From JAFGVL01 sp963662245 (GTDB lineage: Bacteria; Bacteroidota; Bacteroidia; Bacteroidales; Paludibacteraceae): a DNA stretch of 64,000 nt. A program made the position numbers and the translations under genes. The notes under the pieces are model-generated. The model saw only the letters and a list, made by a program, of their open reading frames with translations, was not told the DNA's origin and searched no databases. Shown here piece after piece: positions 35,136 to 49,595 of this stretch; within the stretch, counting starts at the first letter, position 1; the number at the start of each line of letters is the position of its first letter. Where the stretch lies: NCBI GenBank assembly GCA_963662245.2, contig CAXXVQ010000008.1, positions 62,001-126,000 on the forward strand, given 5' to 3'.

Positions 35136-36249
35136 ATGATTACTATTGAAACTTTAAAAGACATTCAAGAGCGCGAGCAAGCGTTGAGGAGGTATCTTTG
35201 ACATTGATGCAAAGATTATTGAATTAGAAGAAGAGGAAATCCGGACACAGGCTCCTGACTTTTGGAATGATGCAAAACAAGCACAGGTTCAGATGAAAAA
35301 GGTGAAATCAATCAAATCGTGGATTGATGGGTATAATGAGGTTAAAACAGCAGTAGATGAGTTGGCCTTGTCGTTTGATTTTTATAAAGAAGAAATTGTA
35401 ACTGAAGAAGAAGTTGATTCTGCATTTGCTCTTGCAATAGGCTTAGTTGAGAACCTAGAACTTCGTAATATGTTGCGTAGAGAAGAAGATAGCATGAGTG
35501 CTGTCTTGAAAATCGTTTCTGGTGCAGGTGGTACTGAAAGTCAAGATTGGGCATCTATGTTATATAGAATGTATCTAAGGTGGTGTGAGAGCAAACGGTA
35601 CAAAGTAGAGATAGTCAACTTTCAAGAAGGTGATGAGGCTGGAATTAAAACAGTCACTATGCAAGTTGAGGGTGATATGGCTTACGGATATCTTAAAAGT
35701 GAGAATGGAGTGCATCGTTTAGTTCGAGTTTCTCCATTTAATGCTCAGGGAAAAAGGATGACTTCTTTTTCTTCTGTTTTTGTGACGCCTTTAGTTGATG
35801 ATAGTATTGAAGTGCAGATTAACCCTGCGGATATCTCATGGGACACATTTCGTTCTGGTGGTGCCGGTGGGCAAAATGTAAATAAGGTAGAAACTGGAGT
35901 TCGTCTTCGATATAATTATAAAGATCCAGATACTGGAGAGGAAGAAGAGATTCTTATTGAAAATACAGAAACAAGATCTCAGTTGGATAATAGGGAGAAT
36001 GCAATGAGGCTCCTTCGTTCTCAGTTGTATGATCGAGAATTGAAAAAACGAATGGCGGCTCAAGAAAAAATTGAAGCTGGAAAGAAGAAAATTGAGTGGG
36101 GATCTCAAATTAGAAGCTATGTTTTTGATGATCGTCGGGTAAAAGATCATAGAACAGACTATCAAACTTCCAATGTTCAATCAGTGATGGATGGAGATAT
36201 TGATGATTTTATTAAAGCATATTTGATGGAATTCTCCTCTGCAGAGTAG
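35136..36249 (+). CDS. prfB: Peptide chain release factor 2, with programmed +1 frameshift
   Basis: Translation from ATG 35136 gives 21 codons ending in CTT TGA (35196-35201). A +1 slip at CTT continues in the frame that runs to 36249, giving about 370 aa, the usual RF2 length. The SD-like GAGGAGG sits directly upstream (35186-35192) and the shift site TATCTTTGAC is the same as in E. coli. The joined protein contains the stop-reading SPF motif (RVSPFNA) and the GGQ motif (SGGAGGQNVNK). RF2 recognises UGA and UAA, so low RF2 levels promote its own synthesis at the in-frame UGA. Simple gene finders would call only the part from 35293. Confidence 0.96.
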
Positions 36250-36270
36250 GAACCAGAATAAAATAGAGGT

Positions 36271-36305
36271 CCTCTATTAGCAAAAAGCTGATAGGGGATT
36301 TTTGA
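36271..36305 (+). terminator. Terminator of prfB
   Basis: 11-bp stem (36271-36281 / 36287-36297, with G-T wobbles), AAAAA loop, then ATTTTTG. Confidence 0.8.
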
Positions 36306-36451
36306 TTATAAAAGGTTTATATTTGGGTGTTAGTTGCAGATTAAAGAAAAAGAACATTTTGTACTAAAAGAATTTATATAGCTTAAGTTGTTGAATGATA
36401 GGGTAGATGTGATTTTGGACAAAAAATAATTACAAAAAAGTTGCAATAATA

Positions 36452-36483
36452 TTTGGAGGGAAAGGGTAAAGCGACTACTTTTG
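36452..36483 (+). promoter_or_regulatory. rrn promoter P1
   Basis: TTTG 36452-36455 and TACTTTTG 36476-36483, 20 bp between TTG and the -7 box. Confidence 0.75.
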
Positions 36484-36600
36484 CATCCGCTTTTGAGAAT
36501 TACAGCAACGCAAATGAGCGAGCTACTCGGGAGCAAGTATTGGCAAAGGGTTTTAGGAAACTAGGTTCTAAAATATTTTTAAAAAATTTTTGAAAATAAA

Positions 36601-36633
36601 TTTGGAAGAAAGAAAAATAAAGCATTATCTTTG
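36601..36633 (+). promoter_or_regulatory. rrn promoter P2
   Basis: TTTG 36601-36604 and TATCTTTG 36626-36633, 21 bp spacing, preceded by an A/T-only stretch (about 36570-36600). Confidence 0.8.
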
Positions 36634-36688
36634 CAGTCCTTTTCGCCGAGAGATTTTCTCGAGGTTTAGAAAAGAAAAATACAAAAGC

Positions 36689-36706
36689 GATCTTTAAGAC
36701 ATATTG
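36689..36706 (+). promoter_or_regulatory. boxA-like antitermination site, 16S leader
   Basis: GATCTTTAAGACATATTG resembles the rRNA boxA and is nearly repeated before the 23S gene at 38734-38750. Confidence 0.6.
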
Positions 36707-36805
36707 AAACAACAGAATGTAGTGTAAACAAGGAATGTTTAAAATTTAAGCAAACCGTCAATTATTGAGATACATTCGGCATCTTGAGACAAAACAAACA
36801 ATTTT

Positions 36806-38338
<1,533 letters not shown>

Positions 38339-38462
38339 CTAGAGAAAGATGTTAGAATGTATAAGGTTTGTAAGGATAGAGAACATTTCTACTACATCTG
38401 TTGATTTTCAATAAAAACATAGCATAGAAGCAATAGTCTGTATAACAGGCGATTGAATTGAC

Positions 38463-38536
38463 AGTCCTATAGCTCAGTTGGTTAGAGCGCTACACTGATA
38501 ATGTAGAGGTCGGCAGTTCAAATCTGCCTGGGACTA
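38463..38536 (+). tRNA. tRNA-Ile (GAT)
   Basis: Acceptor AGTCCTA / TGGGACT, anticodon loop CTGATAA with GAT. In the 16S-23S spacer; 3' CCA not encoded. Confidence 0.97.
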
Positions 38537-38545
38537 CAAAAAGTC

Positions 38546-38620
38546 GGGGGATTAGCTCAGTTGGCTTAGAGCACCTGCCTTGCACGCAGGGGGTCATCGG
38601 TTCGAGCCCGATATTCTCCA
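38546..38620 (+). tRNA. tRNA-Ala (TGC)
   Basis: Acceptor GGGGGAT / ATTCTCC with wobble pairs, anticodon loop CTTGCAC with TGC. Second spacer tRNA of the operon, the common Ile-Ala arrangement. Confidence 0.97.
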
Positions 38621-38733
38621 CAAAGAAAGGTAAACAAGAGTGTTTATAGTGAGAGAATTTTGAAAAAATATTTATAGATATTGAGTTGTTTATAAATTGC
38701 ATATAGATTAGTGATTAAAGCTAATTGATAGAA

Positions 38734-38750
38734 GATCTTTGACATATTGG
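38734..38750 (+). promoter_or_regulatory. boxA-like antitermination site, 23S leader
   Basis: GATCTTTGACATATTGG, matching the site in the 16S leader. Confidence 0.6.
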
Positions 38751-38813
38751 AAGAGAAAAAGAAGTAGTAAACAAAGAGCATACAATAGGTTTCCTCTTTA
38801 TATAAGAGGAGCT

Positions 38814-41695
<2,882 letters not shown>

Positions 41696-41774
41696 GATTT
41701 AAATCTTTTGTATACTTATTTGTGAGAATACTTTTTATTTCTCTTTCCGATAGTCAAATCATCTTAAAGAAATT

Positions 41775-41881
<107 letters not shown>

Positions 41882-41888
41882 TTTTTAC

Positions 41889-41923
41889 AAGCCTCTTAGT
41901 ATTTATTTACTAAGAGGCTTTTG
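41889..41923 (+). terminator. rRNA operon terminator
   Basis: Perfect 13-bp stem (41889-41901 / 41908-41920) and T-run just after 5S. Confidence 0.93.
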
Positions 41924-42069
41924 TTATTTTATAGACTTTGTATTTCCATCTTTACTATGAATTTATTAACAGTGCTTTTTATTTTTGTTGATATATTCTT
42001 ATCTATTTTAAGCTTTTCTATTCTATCCTTTTCGTATCTTTATTGTTCTGCGAATTAAATTTTTTAGTT

Positions 42070-45000
42070 ATGAGTTTTGTTCATTTACATGTCCATTCAC
42101 ACTATTCTTTATTAGATGGAATGTCAACAGTTCCTGGTTTAATTGATAAGGCAATTAAAACTGGTATGCCAGCAATTGCTTTAACTGACCATGGAAATAT
42201 GTTTGGTATTAAGGAGTTCTTTGATTATGCTAAAAAGAAGAATGGGGGAACTAAAAAAGAAATTATAGAGATTGAAGCTAAGCTTGCTGAGATTTCTGAT
42301 CTAACTGAGAGGACAGGTCTTGAGCAGAAATTATCTGAGCTTAAAAGAAAGATTGTCAAACCGATACTTGGTTGTGAAGCTTATATAGCGAATAATTCTA
42401 GGTTAGATAAAAAATCAGAGAAGGACAGGAGTGGAAATCACCTTGTTTTGTTAGCAAAGAATATGAAAGGTTATCAAAATCTTTGTAAACTGATTTCTTT
42501 AGCTTGGATTGATGGTTATTATTATAGGCCAAGAATTGATAAAGATATTCTTAAACAATATAGTGAAGGAGTAATTGTTGCTTCTGCATGTTTAGGGGGG
42601 GAAATCCCTCGTAAGATAGATCAGGGGGATTTAGAAGGTGCTGAGAAAGTAATTAATTGGTACAAAGAGATTTTTGCTGATGATTTTTATATAGAAATAC
42701 AAAGACATAAAACCAATAAACCTGGTGCTGATACTTCAATTTTTGAAAAACAGTCCGAGGTTAATGAGCAATTAATTGCATTAGCAAGAAAAACTAATAC
42801 AAAGATTATTGCATCTAATGATGTACATTTTGTTGATGAAGAAAATGCAGAAGGTCATGATAGATTGATTTGTCTAAGTACTGGTCGTGATTTGGATGAT
42901 CCAAATCGAATGCGATATACTAAGCAGGAGTGGTTAAAGACTCCAGATGAAATGTCGTTAATCTTTAGTGATCTTCCTGAGGCTATTTCAAATACAGTAG
43001 AGTTAGCTGAAAAGATTGAGTTTTTTGATATTGACTCAGATGCAATTATGCCAATGTATCCAATTCCTGAAGAATTTGGAACTGAAGAGCAATATAGAGA
43101 GCAATATCCAGAAGAAAAGCTGAAAGTGGAGTTTGGCGATAGATACGAGAAACTTGGCGGATACAATAAGGCTATTCGGATTAAACTTGAGGCAGATTAT
43201 TTATCAAAATTAGCCCAAGATGGCGCTGTAAAGCGCTATGGTGCTGAGTTGGATGCAGAGAAGCAGGAGAGAATTGATTTTGAACTTGAGACGATGAAGA
43301 CTATGGGTTTCCCAGGTTATTTTTTGATTGTTCAGGACTTTATTAATGCTGCTAGAAACATGGGAGTTGCAGTTGGACCCGGTCGGGGTTCTGCAGCTGG
43401 GTCTGTAGTTGCATACTGTTTAGGTATTACGGATATTGATCCTTTGAAATATGATTTGCTATTTGAGCGTTTCTTAAATCCCGATCGTATTTCTATGCCC
43501 GATATTGATATTGACTTTGATGATGATGGTAGAGGTGATGTATTAAGATGGGTTACTGAAAAATACGGAAAAGAGAAGGTTGCCCATATTATTACATATG
43601 GAACAATGGCAACAAAATCTAGTATTAAAGATGTTGCTAGAGTTCAAAAACTTCCGTTATCTGATGCTGATAGATTGACGAAGCTTATTCCTGATAAATT
43701 TCCGGAAGATAAAGTTACAGGTAAGGCACCTAAAGTTAACCTGACAAACTGCTTGAAGTATGTCCCCGAATTGCAACGAGAGTTAGAATATGGTGACTTA
43801 AATATGAAGGATACATTGAAGTATGCTGAGATGTTAGAAGGCACTGTTAGGCAAACAGGAGTGCATGCTTGTGGTGTAATTATTGGGGCAGATGATTTAA
43901 CGAACTTTGTTCCTTTGAGTACTGCTAAGGAGAAAGGGAGCAACGAAGATGTTTTAGTAACTCAATATGAAGGGTCGGTAATTGAGCAAGTTGGTTTGAT
44001 AAAGATGGACTTTTTAGGATTGAAAACACTTTCAATTATTAAAGAAGCAATCAAGAATATAAAATTATCAAAAGGAGTTGAAATTGATATAGATAAAATT
44101 CCTATAGATGATGAATTGACATATCAACTATATAGCAAGGGACTAACAACCGGTGTGTTTCAGTTTGAATCTCCCGGAATGCAGAAAAACCTTAAGGAAC
44201 TTCAACCAACGAAGTTTGAGGACTTGATTGCGATGAATGCTTTGTATCGTCCAGGTCCTATGCAGTATATCCCTCAGTTTATTAATCGTAAACATGGCAG
44301 GGAAGAGATTACTTATGACTTCCCAGAGATGGAATCAAGGTTAAAAGACACATATGGTATTACTGTTTATCAAGAACAGGTGATGCTTTTAAGTCGAGAC
44401 TTGGCTGGTTTTACTCGTGGTCAATCTGATGAGCTTAGAAAGGCGATGGGTAAAAAGTTAGTTGATAAAATGGAAGCCTTGAAGGTCAAGTTTATCGATG
44501 GAGCGACAAAGAATGGCTTTCAACCTTTAGAAAAACTAGAAAAGATCTGGTCAGATTGGGCCGAATTTGCCAAGTATGCATTTAATAAATCTCATGCTAC
44601 TTGTTATTCTTGGGTAGCATATCAAACAGCTTATTTAAAAGCACATTATCCTGCTGAATATATGGCAGCCAACTTAACTCGAAATCTTGATAAGATTGAG
44701 GAGGTAACTAAGTTTATGGATGAGTGTAAGGCGCTAGATATTCCGGTTCTAGGTCCAGATGTAAACGAGAGCCAGTTTACTTTTACAGTAAATGAGGAGG
44801 GGGCGATTCGTTTTGGTTTAGGAGGAGTTAAAGGAGTTGGTGCAGGTGCTGTAGAAGCTATTGTTGCTGAGCGTCAGAAGAATGGAAAGTATAAGAGTGT
44901 CTTTGACTTCGTAGAACGAGTGAATCTAAGTGCTTGCAACAAGAAAACAATTGAAAGTTTAGTGTATGCCGGTGCATTTGATTTATGTGATACGATAAAT

Positions 45001-45858
45001 AGAGAGCAATTTTTTGCTATAAATAGTAAAGGGGAGCAATTGCTAGAGTCGTCGATAAGATATGGGAATAAATATCAGTCAGATAAGAGTCTGGCTTCTA
45101 ATTCGCTTTTTGGTGGAGAAGAAGCTGTTGAGATTGCTAAACCGGAGATCCCAAAAGTAGAAAAATGGTCTGCTATTCAGAAGTTAAATAAAGAAAAGGA
45201 ATATGTTGGGATTTATTTATCAGCTCACCCTTTGGATGAATACTTTATTGAGATAAGCAAATTTGGAAACGCTGAAACAAAAGATTTGAAAGATTTAACT
45301 CCGTTAATGGGTAAAGAGTTGAGAATTGGTGGAATGATAAACTCATTTAGAACTGGAACAACTAAAACTAATAAACCGTTTGGTGGTTTTGTTTTAGAGG
45401 ACTTTTCTGGTAATCATGAATTTATGCTTTTTGGTCAAGACTTCATGAATTTCAATAATTTCTTATCAAAAGATTTGTGTGTGATGATTCATGGTGTGGT
45501 TCAGGAAAAATTTGCTGATTATAAGCGATTTAATACTCCTAAAAAAGATCCAGATGAACCTGTGGAATTAGAGTTTAAAATCAGGAAAATGTCGTTGTTA
45601 AGTGATGTTGATGAGAATGAGGTGCAGAAGATTGTGATGACAATAGATATTAATAATCTAGATGAATCTTTCTTATCTGATTTTTCTGATAAGATGAAAG
45701 GGAATCCAGGTAAGATTGCTTTGTTTATGGATATTACAGATGGAAGTAATAAATTGAATTTATTTTCTAGAAATATTAAAGTTCAATTGAATACTGAAAT
45801 CAAAAACTTTTTAAGAGAAAAACAAAGACAAGAATTGATTGACTATAAATTATCTTAG
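42070..45858 (+). CDS. dnaE: DNA polymerase III alpha subunit
   Basis: 1262 aa from ATG 42070, which gives the family start MSFVHLHVHSHYSLLDG; an upstream ATG at 42043 adds nine unlikely residues. Order: PHP domain (HLHVHSHYS, residues 1-~300), polymerase C-family catalytic core with PDIDIDFDD (D478, D480, D482), fingers, tandem HhH, and an OB-fold (about 1030-1120). The replicative polymerase in the cytosol. Transcribed alone after the rRNA operon; only a weak -7-like TATCTTTA is seen at 42035-42042. Confidence 0.97.
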   Translation: MSFVHLHVHSHYSLLDGMSTVPGLIDKAIKTGMPAIALTDHGNMFGIKEFFDYAKKKNGGTKKEIIEIEAKLAEISDLTERTGLEQKLSELKRKIVKPILGCEAYIANNSRLDKKSEKDRSGNHLVLLAKNMKGYQNLCKLISLAWIDGYYYRPRIDKDILKQYSEGVIVASACLGGEIPRKIDQGDLEGAEKVINWYKEIFADDFYIEIQRHKTNKPGADTSIFEKQSEVNEQLIALARKTNTKIIASNDVHFVDEENAEGHDRLICLSTGRDLDDPNRMRYTKQEWLKTPDEMSLIFSDLPEAISNTVELAEKIEFFDIDSDAIMPMYPIPEEFGTEEQYREQYPEEKLKVEFGDRYEKLGGYNKAIRIKLEADYLSKLAQDGAVKRYGAELDAEKQERIDFELETMKTMGFPGYFLIVQDFINAARNMGVAVGPGRGSAAGSVVAYCLGITDIDPLKYDLLFERFLNPDRISMPDIDIDFDDDGRGDVLRWVTEKYGKEKVAHIITYGTMATKSSIKDVARVQKLPLSDADRLTKLIPDKFPEDKVTGKAPKVNLTNCLKYVPELQRELEYGDLNMKDTLKYAEMLEGTVRQTGVHACGVIIGADDLTNFVPLSTAKEKGSNEDVLVTQYEGSVIEQVGLIKMDFLGLKTLSIIKEAIKNIKLSKGVEIDIDKIPIDDELTYQLYSKGLTTGVFQFESPGMQKNLKELQPTKFEDLIAMNALYRPGPMQYIPQFINRKHGREEITYDFPEMESRLKDTYGITVYQEQVMLLSRDLAGFTRGQSDELRKAMGKKLVDKMEALKVKFIDGATKNGFQPLEKLEKIWSDWAEFAKYAFNKSHATCYSWVAYQTAYLKAHYPAEYMAANLTRNLDKIEEVTKFMDECKALDIPVLGPDVNESQFTFTVNEEGAIRFGLGGVKGVGAGAVEAIVAERQKNGKYKSVFDFVERVNLSACNKKTIESLVYAGAFDLCDTINREQFFAINSKGEQLLESSIRYGNKYQSDKSLASNSLFGGEEAVEIAKPEIPKVEKWSAIQKLNKEKEYVGIYLSAHPLDEYFIEISKFGNAETKDLKDLTPLMGKELRIGGMINSFRTGTTKTNKPFGGFVLEDFSGNHEFMLFGQDFMNFNNFLSKDLCVMIHGVVQEKFADYKRFNTPKKDPDEPVELEFKIRKMSLLSDVDENEVQKIVMTIDINNLDESFLSDFSDKMKGNPGKIALFMDITDGSNKLNLFSRNIKVQLNTEIKNFLREKQRQELIDYKLS

Positions 45859-45964
45859 AATCAATTAGTTAGCTCTTTGTTTATGTATCGTTGTTTATAA
45901 CTTTATTTTTATAGGATATTTTTTTTTATTTTTTTTGTGTATCAAAATTAAAAAACAAAAGATT

Positions 45965-46279
45965 ATGGCATTAAATATTACAGATAATAGTTTTAAAGAA
46001 ACTATAGCATCAAACAGTTTAGTTGTTGTTGATTTTTGGGCTGAATGGTGTGGCCCTTGTAAAATGATTGGACCTATCGTAGAAGATTTGGCAAAAGAAT
46101 ATGAAGGGAAAGCCGTTATCGGGAAGCTTGATGTTGATGAGAATCCTCAAGTTTGTGAAGATTTTGGTATTAGAAATATTCCAACTTTATTATTCTTTAA
46201 GAATGGTGAAGTAGTAGATAAAATTGTTGGAGCTGCTCAAAAAGCAGCGTTAAAAGAGAAAATTGATTCTCTTTTATAA
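45965..46279 (+). CDS. trxA: Thioredoxin
   Basis: 104 aa from ATG 45965; an upstream ATG at 45935 would add ten Lys-rich residues outside the family. Active site WCGPC at 28-32 and cis-Pro in IPTLLFFKNG. Cytosolic protein disulfide reductase. 106 nt after dnaE. Confidence 0.96.
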   Translation: MALNITDNSFKETIASNSLVVVDFWAEWCGPCKMIGPIVEDLAKEYEGKAVIGKLDVDENPQVCEDFGIRNIPTLLFFKNGEVVDKIVGAAQKAALKEKIDSLL

Positions 46280-46301
46280 CTAACAATTAGTTTTAGCAAA
46301 C

Positions 46302-46343
46302 AAAAAAGAAACCCAGAGGATTTATTCTCTGGGTTTCTTTTTT
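46302..46343. terminator. Bidirectional terminator between trxA and the DUF4954 gene
   Basis: Perfect 17-bp stem (46302-46318 / 46327-46343), 8-nt loop, A and T tracts at the ends; its right end overlaps the stop codon of the minus-strand gene. Confidence 0.93.
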
Positions 46344-48258
46344 ATAATAGAACTACGGTTTCTTTATTGTTTTCAAATGCAGCTTGTAAATCTTCTAGGA
46401 ATTTATTGTCATTTATGTTTCCTCTGATTATTTCAAATTCTTTTTCTTTAATTGGTGACTTTTGGTTTAATCCGTAGCAGATCTTCATTTGTTCTGAATA
46501 TTCCTTCCTAGCATCGTGGACTAATAGTTTTATCCATTCAGTTTCGGCTTTCTCCCATTGAGATAGAATAGTCTTAAAATCTTCTTTATTTAGGGTTTCT
46601 TTATTTAGTTTCTTTTGTATTAAACTATATGCAAAGTCCCAGTTAAGCTTTAAATATTCTTTTGAAAATTCAGAGAGAACTTCAATAAGGCTTTCAATTG
46701 AGGCTAATTCTCTGCTCTCAAGTAAGATTAAGATTTGGTTAAGGTATTCTGTAGGGATTATTTGTCCAGCAAGATCTGTCCACTCACTAAAAGGTAAGTT
46801 TACCTTGTCTAGTGGAAGATTATTCTTTAGCTGATAAATAATAGCTTCACCAAGGAAGATAGAAATAGCCATTTCATATAAGTCAATTCCTCTTGCAAGT
46901 GAAGATGCTTTGAGGTGTAGTTGGCTAGAGTGATTGCTAACTAAACTAGGATTTATTGCTTGTAGGATGTTTAAAGCAGAAATAGTTTGTTGAATCGTAT
47001 ATGGGTTGAATAAATCAAAGTGAATATTGTCATCCAAAATATCTGATTTTCGATTGTCTCTTAAAGGCCATTTCTGAGCATCACGAATAGTTCCTATTGT
47101 TTGAAGATTTATCCCCGGAATAATTGTTGACTCACTTCCTTCTGCAACAATATATGAGAATGGAAAATCTGAAGCGTCAACTTTATTCTTGTGTTTGCCC
47201 ATAATTACTGAGAAGCATCCAATTTTGCTTGGCCATGGGATGTATGAGTCGCTAGCCATCTTTGTTCCTCTATCACAAATTCCATAGTGGATAGGCCCCA
47301 TTTTATACATGTGATTGCTTTGGTTGGAGCCACTTCCTGCATTGAAGAATGAGAACATTCCGCCAATAAGTAAAGTTGATTTGTGATGAGTAACGGTATA
47401 TGGTCCCGCAAAAACAGACACTGCTTCACCATGGAATCCTTGGCAATTTGCAAAGAAAAGTGAGTCAATAGCTGAAAACTGTTTTGATATAATTGAGCCT
47501 TGCCCAACATAACAGCGTTCTAGCTGTGCCATGTCGCTAATTGAGGCTCCTGTTCCTAAAATAAAGTTACAAGCTGTAACTCCATTTAAGAGTTTTGTTT
47601 GAGAGGTGCTAGAACTATTAATACTTCCATTTTCAAGATGATTAACTCCAGAAATGATAGTAGATTCTCCAATAAAAACATTCTTGATTAGTGTGGAGCT
47701 AGTTATGCTTGCATAAGCTTCAATAGTTCCAATATTTGAGGTTTTATTCTCAGTATATTTTGTTATTAGTTGAATTAAATTCTCAATTGCTTGAGGACTA
47801 TATCTGCATGTAGTTAAGATATATGCTAATTGTGCATTTATTTTGTCAAAGATTACAACTTTTCTTGAACCTGTCTCGTCTAAGACTGCCACTTTTGTTC
47901 CATTACCAAACGACGATTTGCCAATAGCTTCTATAGTGCCGACATTTTCAATAAAAGCTTTTTCCTTAATGTGATAGTTCGCGATGTGATTTTTTACATT
48001 GGAAATATAAACATCATCTTCAATCGTACAGTTATGTATTTGAGCATTGTATATCCCAGAATGTTTTTTTATTCCAGATTCTAGCTCAAATGTATGATTG
48101 AATGATCCTAAAAGAATTTTGCCAGAGAATTGTACCGAATAAATATTCTTGGTTGTGAAATTATCTGTTACACTGAGAAGAGACCAGTCGGTTGAGCAAC
48201 AAAGATTTGTTTCTAATTCAGAAATTTCTGCGTCAGTAAGAGAGCGGTATTTCTTCAT
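46342..48258 (-). CDS. DUF4954 family protein (left-handed beta-helix)
   Basis: 638 aa, DUF4954-type. Residues ~60-300 have hexapeptide-like turns ([LIV]-G-x4 repeats such as IGESTIISGV, ILGTGASISDM, YVGQGSIISKQ), the pattern of a left-handed parallel beta-helix as in sugar acyl/nucleotidyl transferases. The C-terminal ~200 residues are helical and have no recognisable motif. Known almost only in Bacteroidota and uncharacterised; an acyltransferase or nucleotide-sugar role is a guess. It lies 12 nt downstream of hflX. Confidence 0.82.
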   Translation of the reverse strand: MKKYRSLTDAEISELETNLCCSTDWSLLSVTDNFTTKNIYSVQFSGKILLGSFNHTFELESGIKKHSGIYNAQIHNCTIEDDVYISNVKNHIANYHIKEKAFIENVGTIEAIGKSSFGNGTKVAVLDETGSRKVVIFDKINAQLAYILTTCRYSPQAIENLIQLITKYTENKTSNIGTIEAYASITSSTLIKNVFIGESTIISGVNHLENGSINSSSTSQTKLLNGVTACNFILGTGASISDMAQLERCYVGQGSIISKQFSAIDSLFFANCQGFHGEAVSVFAGPYTVTHHKSTLLIGGMFSFFNAGSGSNQSNHMYKMGPIHYGICDRGTKMASDSYIPWPSKIGCFSVIMGKHKNKVDASDFPFSYIVAEGSESTIIPGINLQTIGTIRDAQKWPLRDNRKSDILDDNIHFDLFNPYTIQQTISALNILQAINPSLVSNHSSQLHLKASSLARGIDLYEMAISIFLGEAIIYQLKNNLPLDKVNLPFSEWTDLAGQIIPTEYLNQILILLESRELASIESLIEVLSEFSKEYLKLNWDFAYSLIQKKLNKETLNKEDFKTILSQWEKAETEWIKLLVHDARKEYSEQMKICYGLNQKSPIKEKEFEIIRGNINDNKFLEDLQAAFENNKETVVLL

Positions 48259-48270
48259 GGCGGAGTTGTT

Positions 48271-49488
48271 TTATTCAGTTGTATCTTCTTCTATTTCGGG
48301 GTATAGAAAGTCGTTATAAGGGAATCGCTGAGTATGAATTTCTCTTACTTTTTTGTATAAGAGGTTTTTCAATTCATCAATGTTTTCTCTTTCTTTAGCT
48401 GAAATGAAAATGCAGTTATCGTGCATTTTATTCATCCAAGATTCTTTAAACTCGTCTAAACTAATGTTTTCTCTAGTCTTAGGTGTTAAATCATCTTCAT
48501 CCTTTGGAGTGTATGAGAATGCATCAATTTTATTGAAAACCATGATGGTTGGTTTCTCTTCTTTGTCAAGTTCAAGAAGTGTTTTAGAAACTACTTCAAT
48601 TTGCTCTTCAAAGTTTGAGTGAGAAATATCTACCACATGAACTAATAAATCAGCTTCTCTTACTTCGTCCAAGGTAGATTTGAATGATTCCACTAAATGA
48701 TGTGGTAATTTACGAATAAATCCAACAGTATCGCATAGTAGAAATGGAATATTTCCAACGGTTACTTTTCTTACTGTGGTATCAAGTGTAGCAAATAGTT
48801 TGTTCTCAGCAAAAACTTCGCTTTTACTTAATAAGGTCATCATTGTAGACTTTCCAACATTTGTATAGCCGACTAAAGCAACACGAACTAGTTTTCCGCG
48901 ATTTTTGCGCTGAGTTGCCATTTGCTTATCAATCTTCTTTAATTCTTCTTTTAATAAAGAGATTCTTGATTGAATAATACGGCGGTCAGCCTCGATTTGG
49001 GTTTCACCCATACCACGAGAGGTTGTTCCTCCACCTCGTTGACGGTCAAGGTGTGACCACATTCGAGTAAGGCGAGGTAACATGTATTGAAGTTGGGCAA
49101 CTTCTACTTGTGTTTTTGCGTAAGAAGTTTGTGCTCTGTGTACGAATATTTCAAGAATAAGAATAGTTCTATCAAGTACTCTTATTTGTAAAGCTTTTTC
49201 AAGGTTTCGTAGTTGGCGAGGAGATAGCTCGTCATCAAAGATGACTAGATCTATTTCTTGTTCCTCAATGTAAGTTTTGATCTCATCAACCTTTCCTTGG
49301 CCAATGTAAGTATTGGTGTTTGGATATTCTAAGCGTTGTAAAAACATCTTTTCTGTTTTAATAAAAGATGTTTCAGCTAAGAATTCTAACTCATCCAAAT
49401 ACTCAATAGCTCTTTCTTCATTTTGAGAAGGAGTAATTAAGCCAACTAAAATAGCTCTTTCTTGTTCGATACTTGATATATTACCCAT
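48271..49488 (-). CDS. hflX: Ribosome-associated GTPase HflX
   Basis: 405 aa. HflX N-terminal domain (about 1-190, with the GQGKVDEIK and FDDELSPRQ motifs), a helical linker (GGTTSRGMGETQIEADRR, typical of HflX) and a GTPase domain with GYTNVGKST, DTVGF and NKID. It splits stalled or heat-damaged 70S ribosomes. A minus-strand TATATTTG (49522-49515) lies just upstream. First gene of a two-gene unit with DUF4954. Confidence 0.95.
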   Translation of the reverse strand: MGNISSIEQERAILVGLITPSQNEERAIEYLDELEFLAETSFIKTEKMFLQRLEYPNTNTYIGQGKVDEIKTYIEEQEIDLVIFDDELSPRQLRNLEKALQIRVLDRTILILEIFVHRAQTSYAKTQVEVAQLQYMLPRLTRMWSHLDRQRGGGTTSRGMGETQIEADRRIIQSRISLLKEELKKIDKQMATQRKNRGKLVRVALVGYTNVGKSTMMTLLSKSEVFAENKLFATLDTTVRKVTVGNIPFLLCDTVGFIRKLPHHLVESFKSTLDEVREADLLVHVVDISHSNFEEQIEVVSKTLLELDKEEKPTIMVFNKIDAFSYTPKDEDDLTPKTRENISLDEFKESWMNKMHDNCIFISAKERENIDELKNLLYKKVREIHTQRFPYNDFLYPEIEEDTTE

Positions 49489-49595
49489 GCTTGATTTTCA
49501 AAAATATAAGGATGCAAATATACTATATTTTGTGCAATCCCATAGATATGTTTTTTAGGGCATTGAATCTATTAATCAAGTAGTCTCAAGCAATT

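Larger units (their letters stand above)
36306..36805 (+). promoter_or_regulatory. rRNA operon control region (about 500 bp without a gene)
   Basis: No credible ORF. It holds two consensus promoters (P1, P2), A/T tracts upstream of each that resemble UP elements, and a leader of about 170 nt with a boxA-like site. Short frames in this stretch have no recognisable coding pattern. Confidence 0.8.

Noticed and set aside
35293..36249. prfB as a 318-aa protein starting at an internal Met
   Set aside because: It would lack the conserved RF2 N-terminus that the frameshifted frame supplies.
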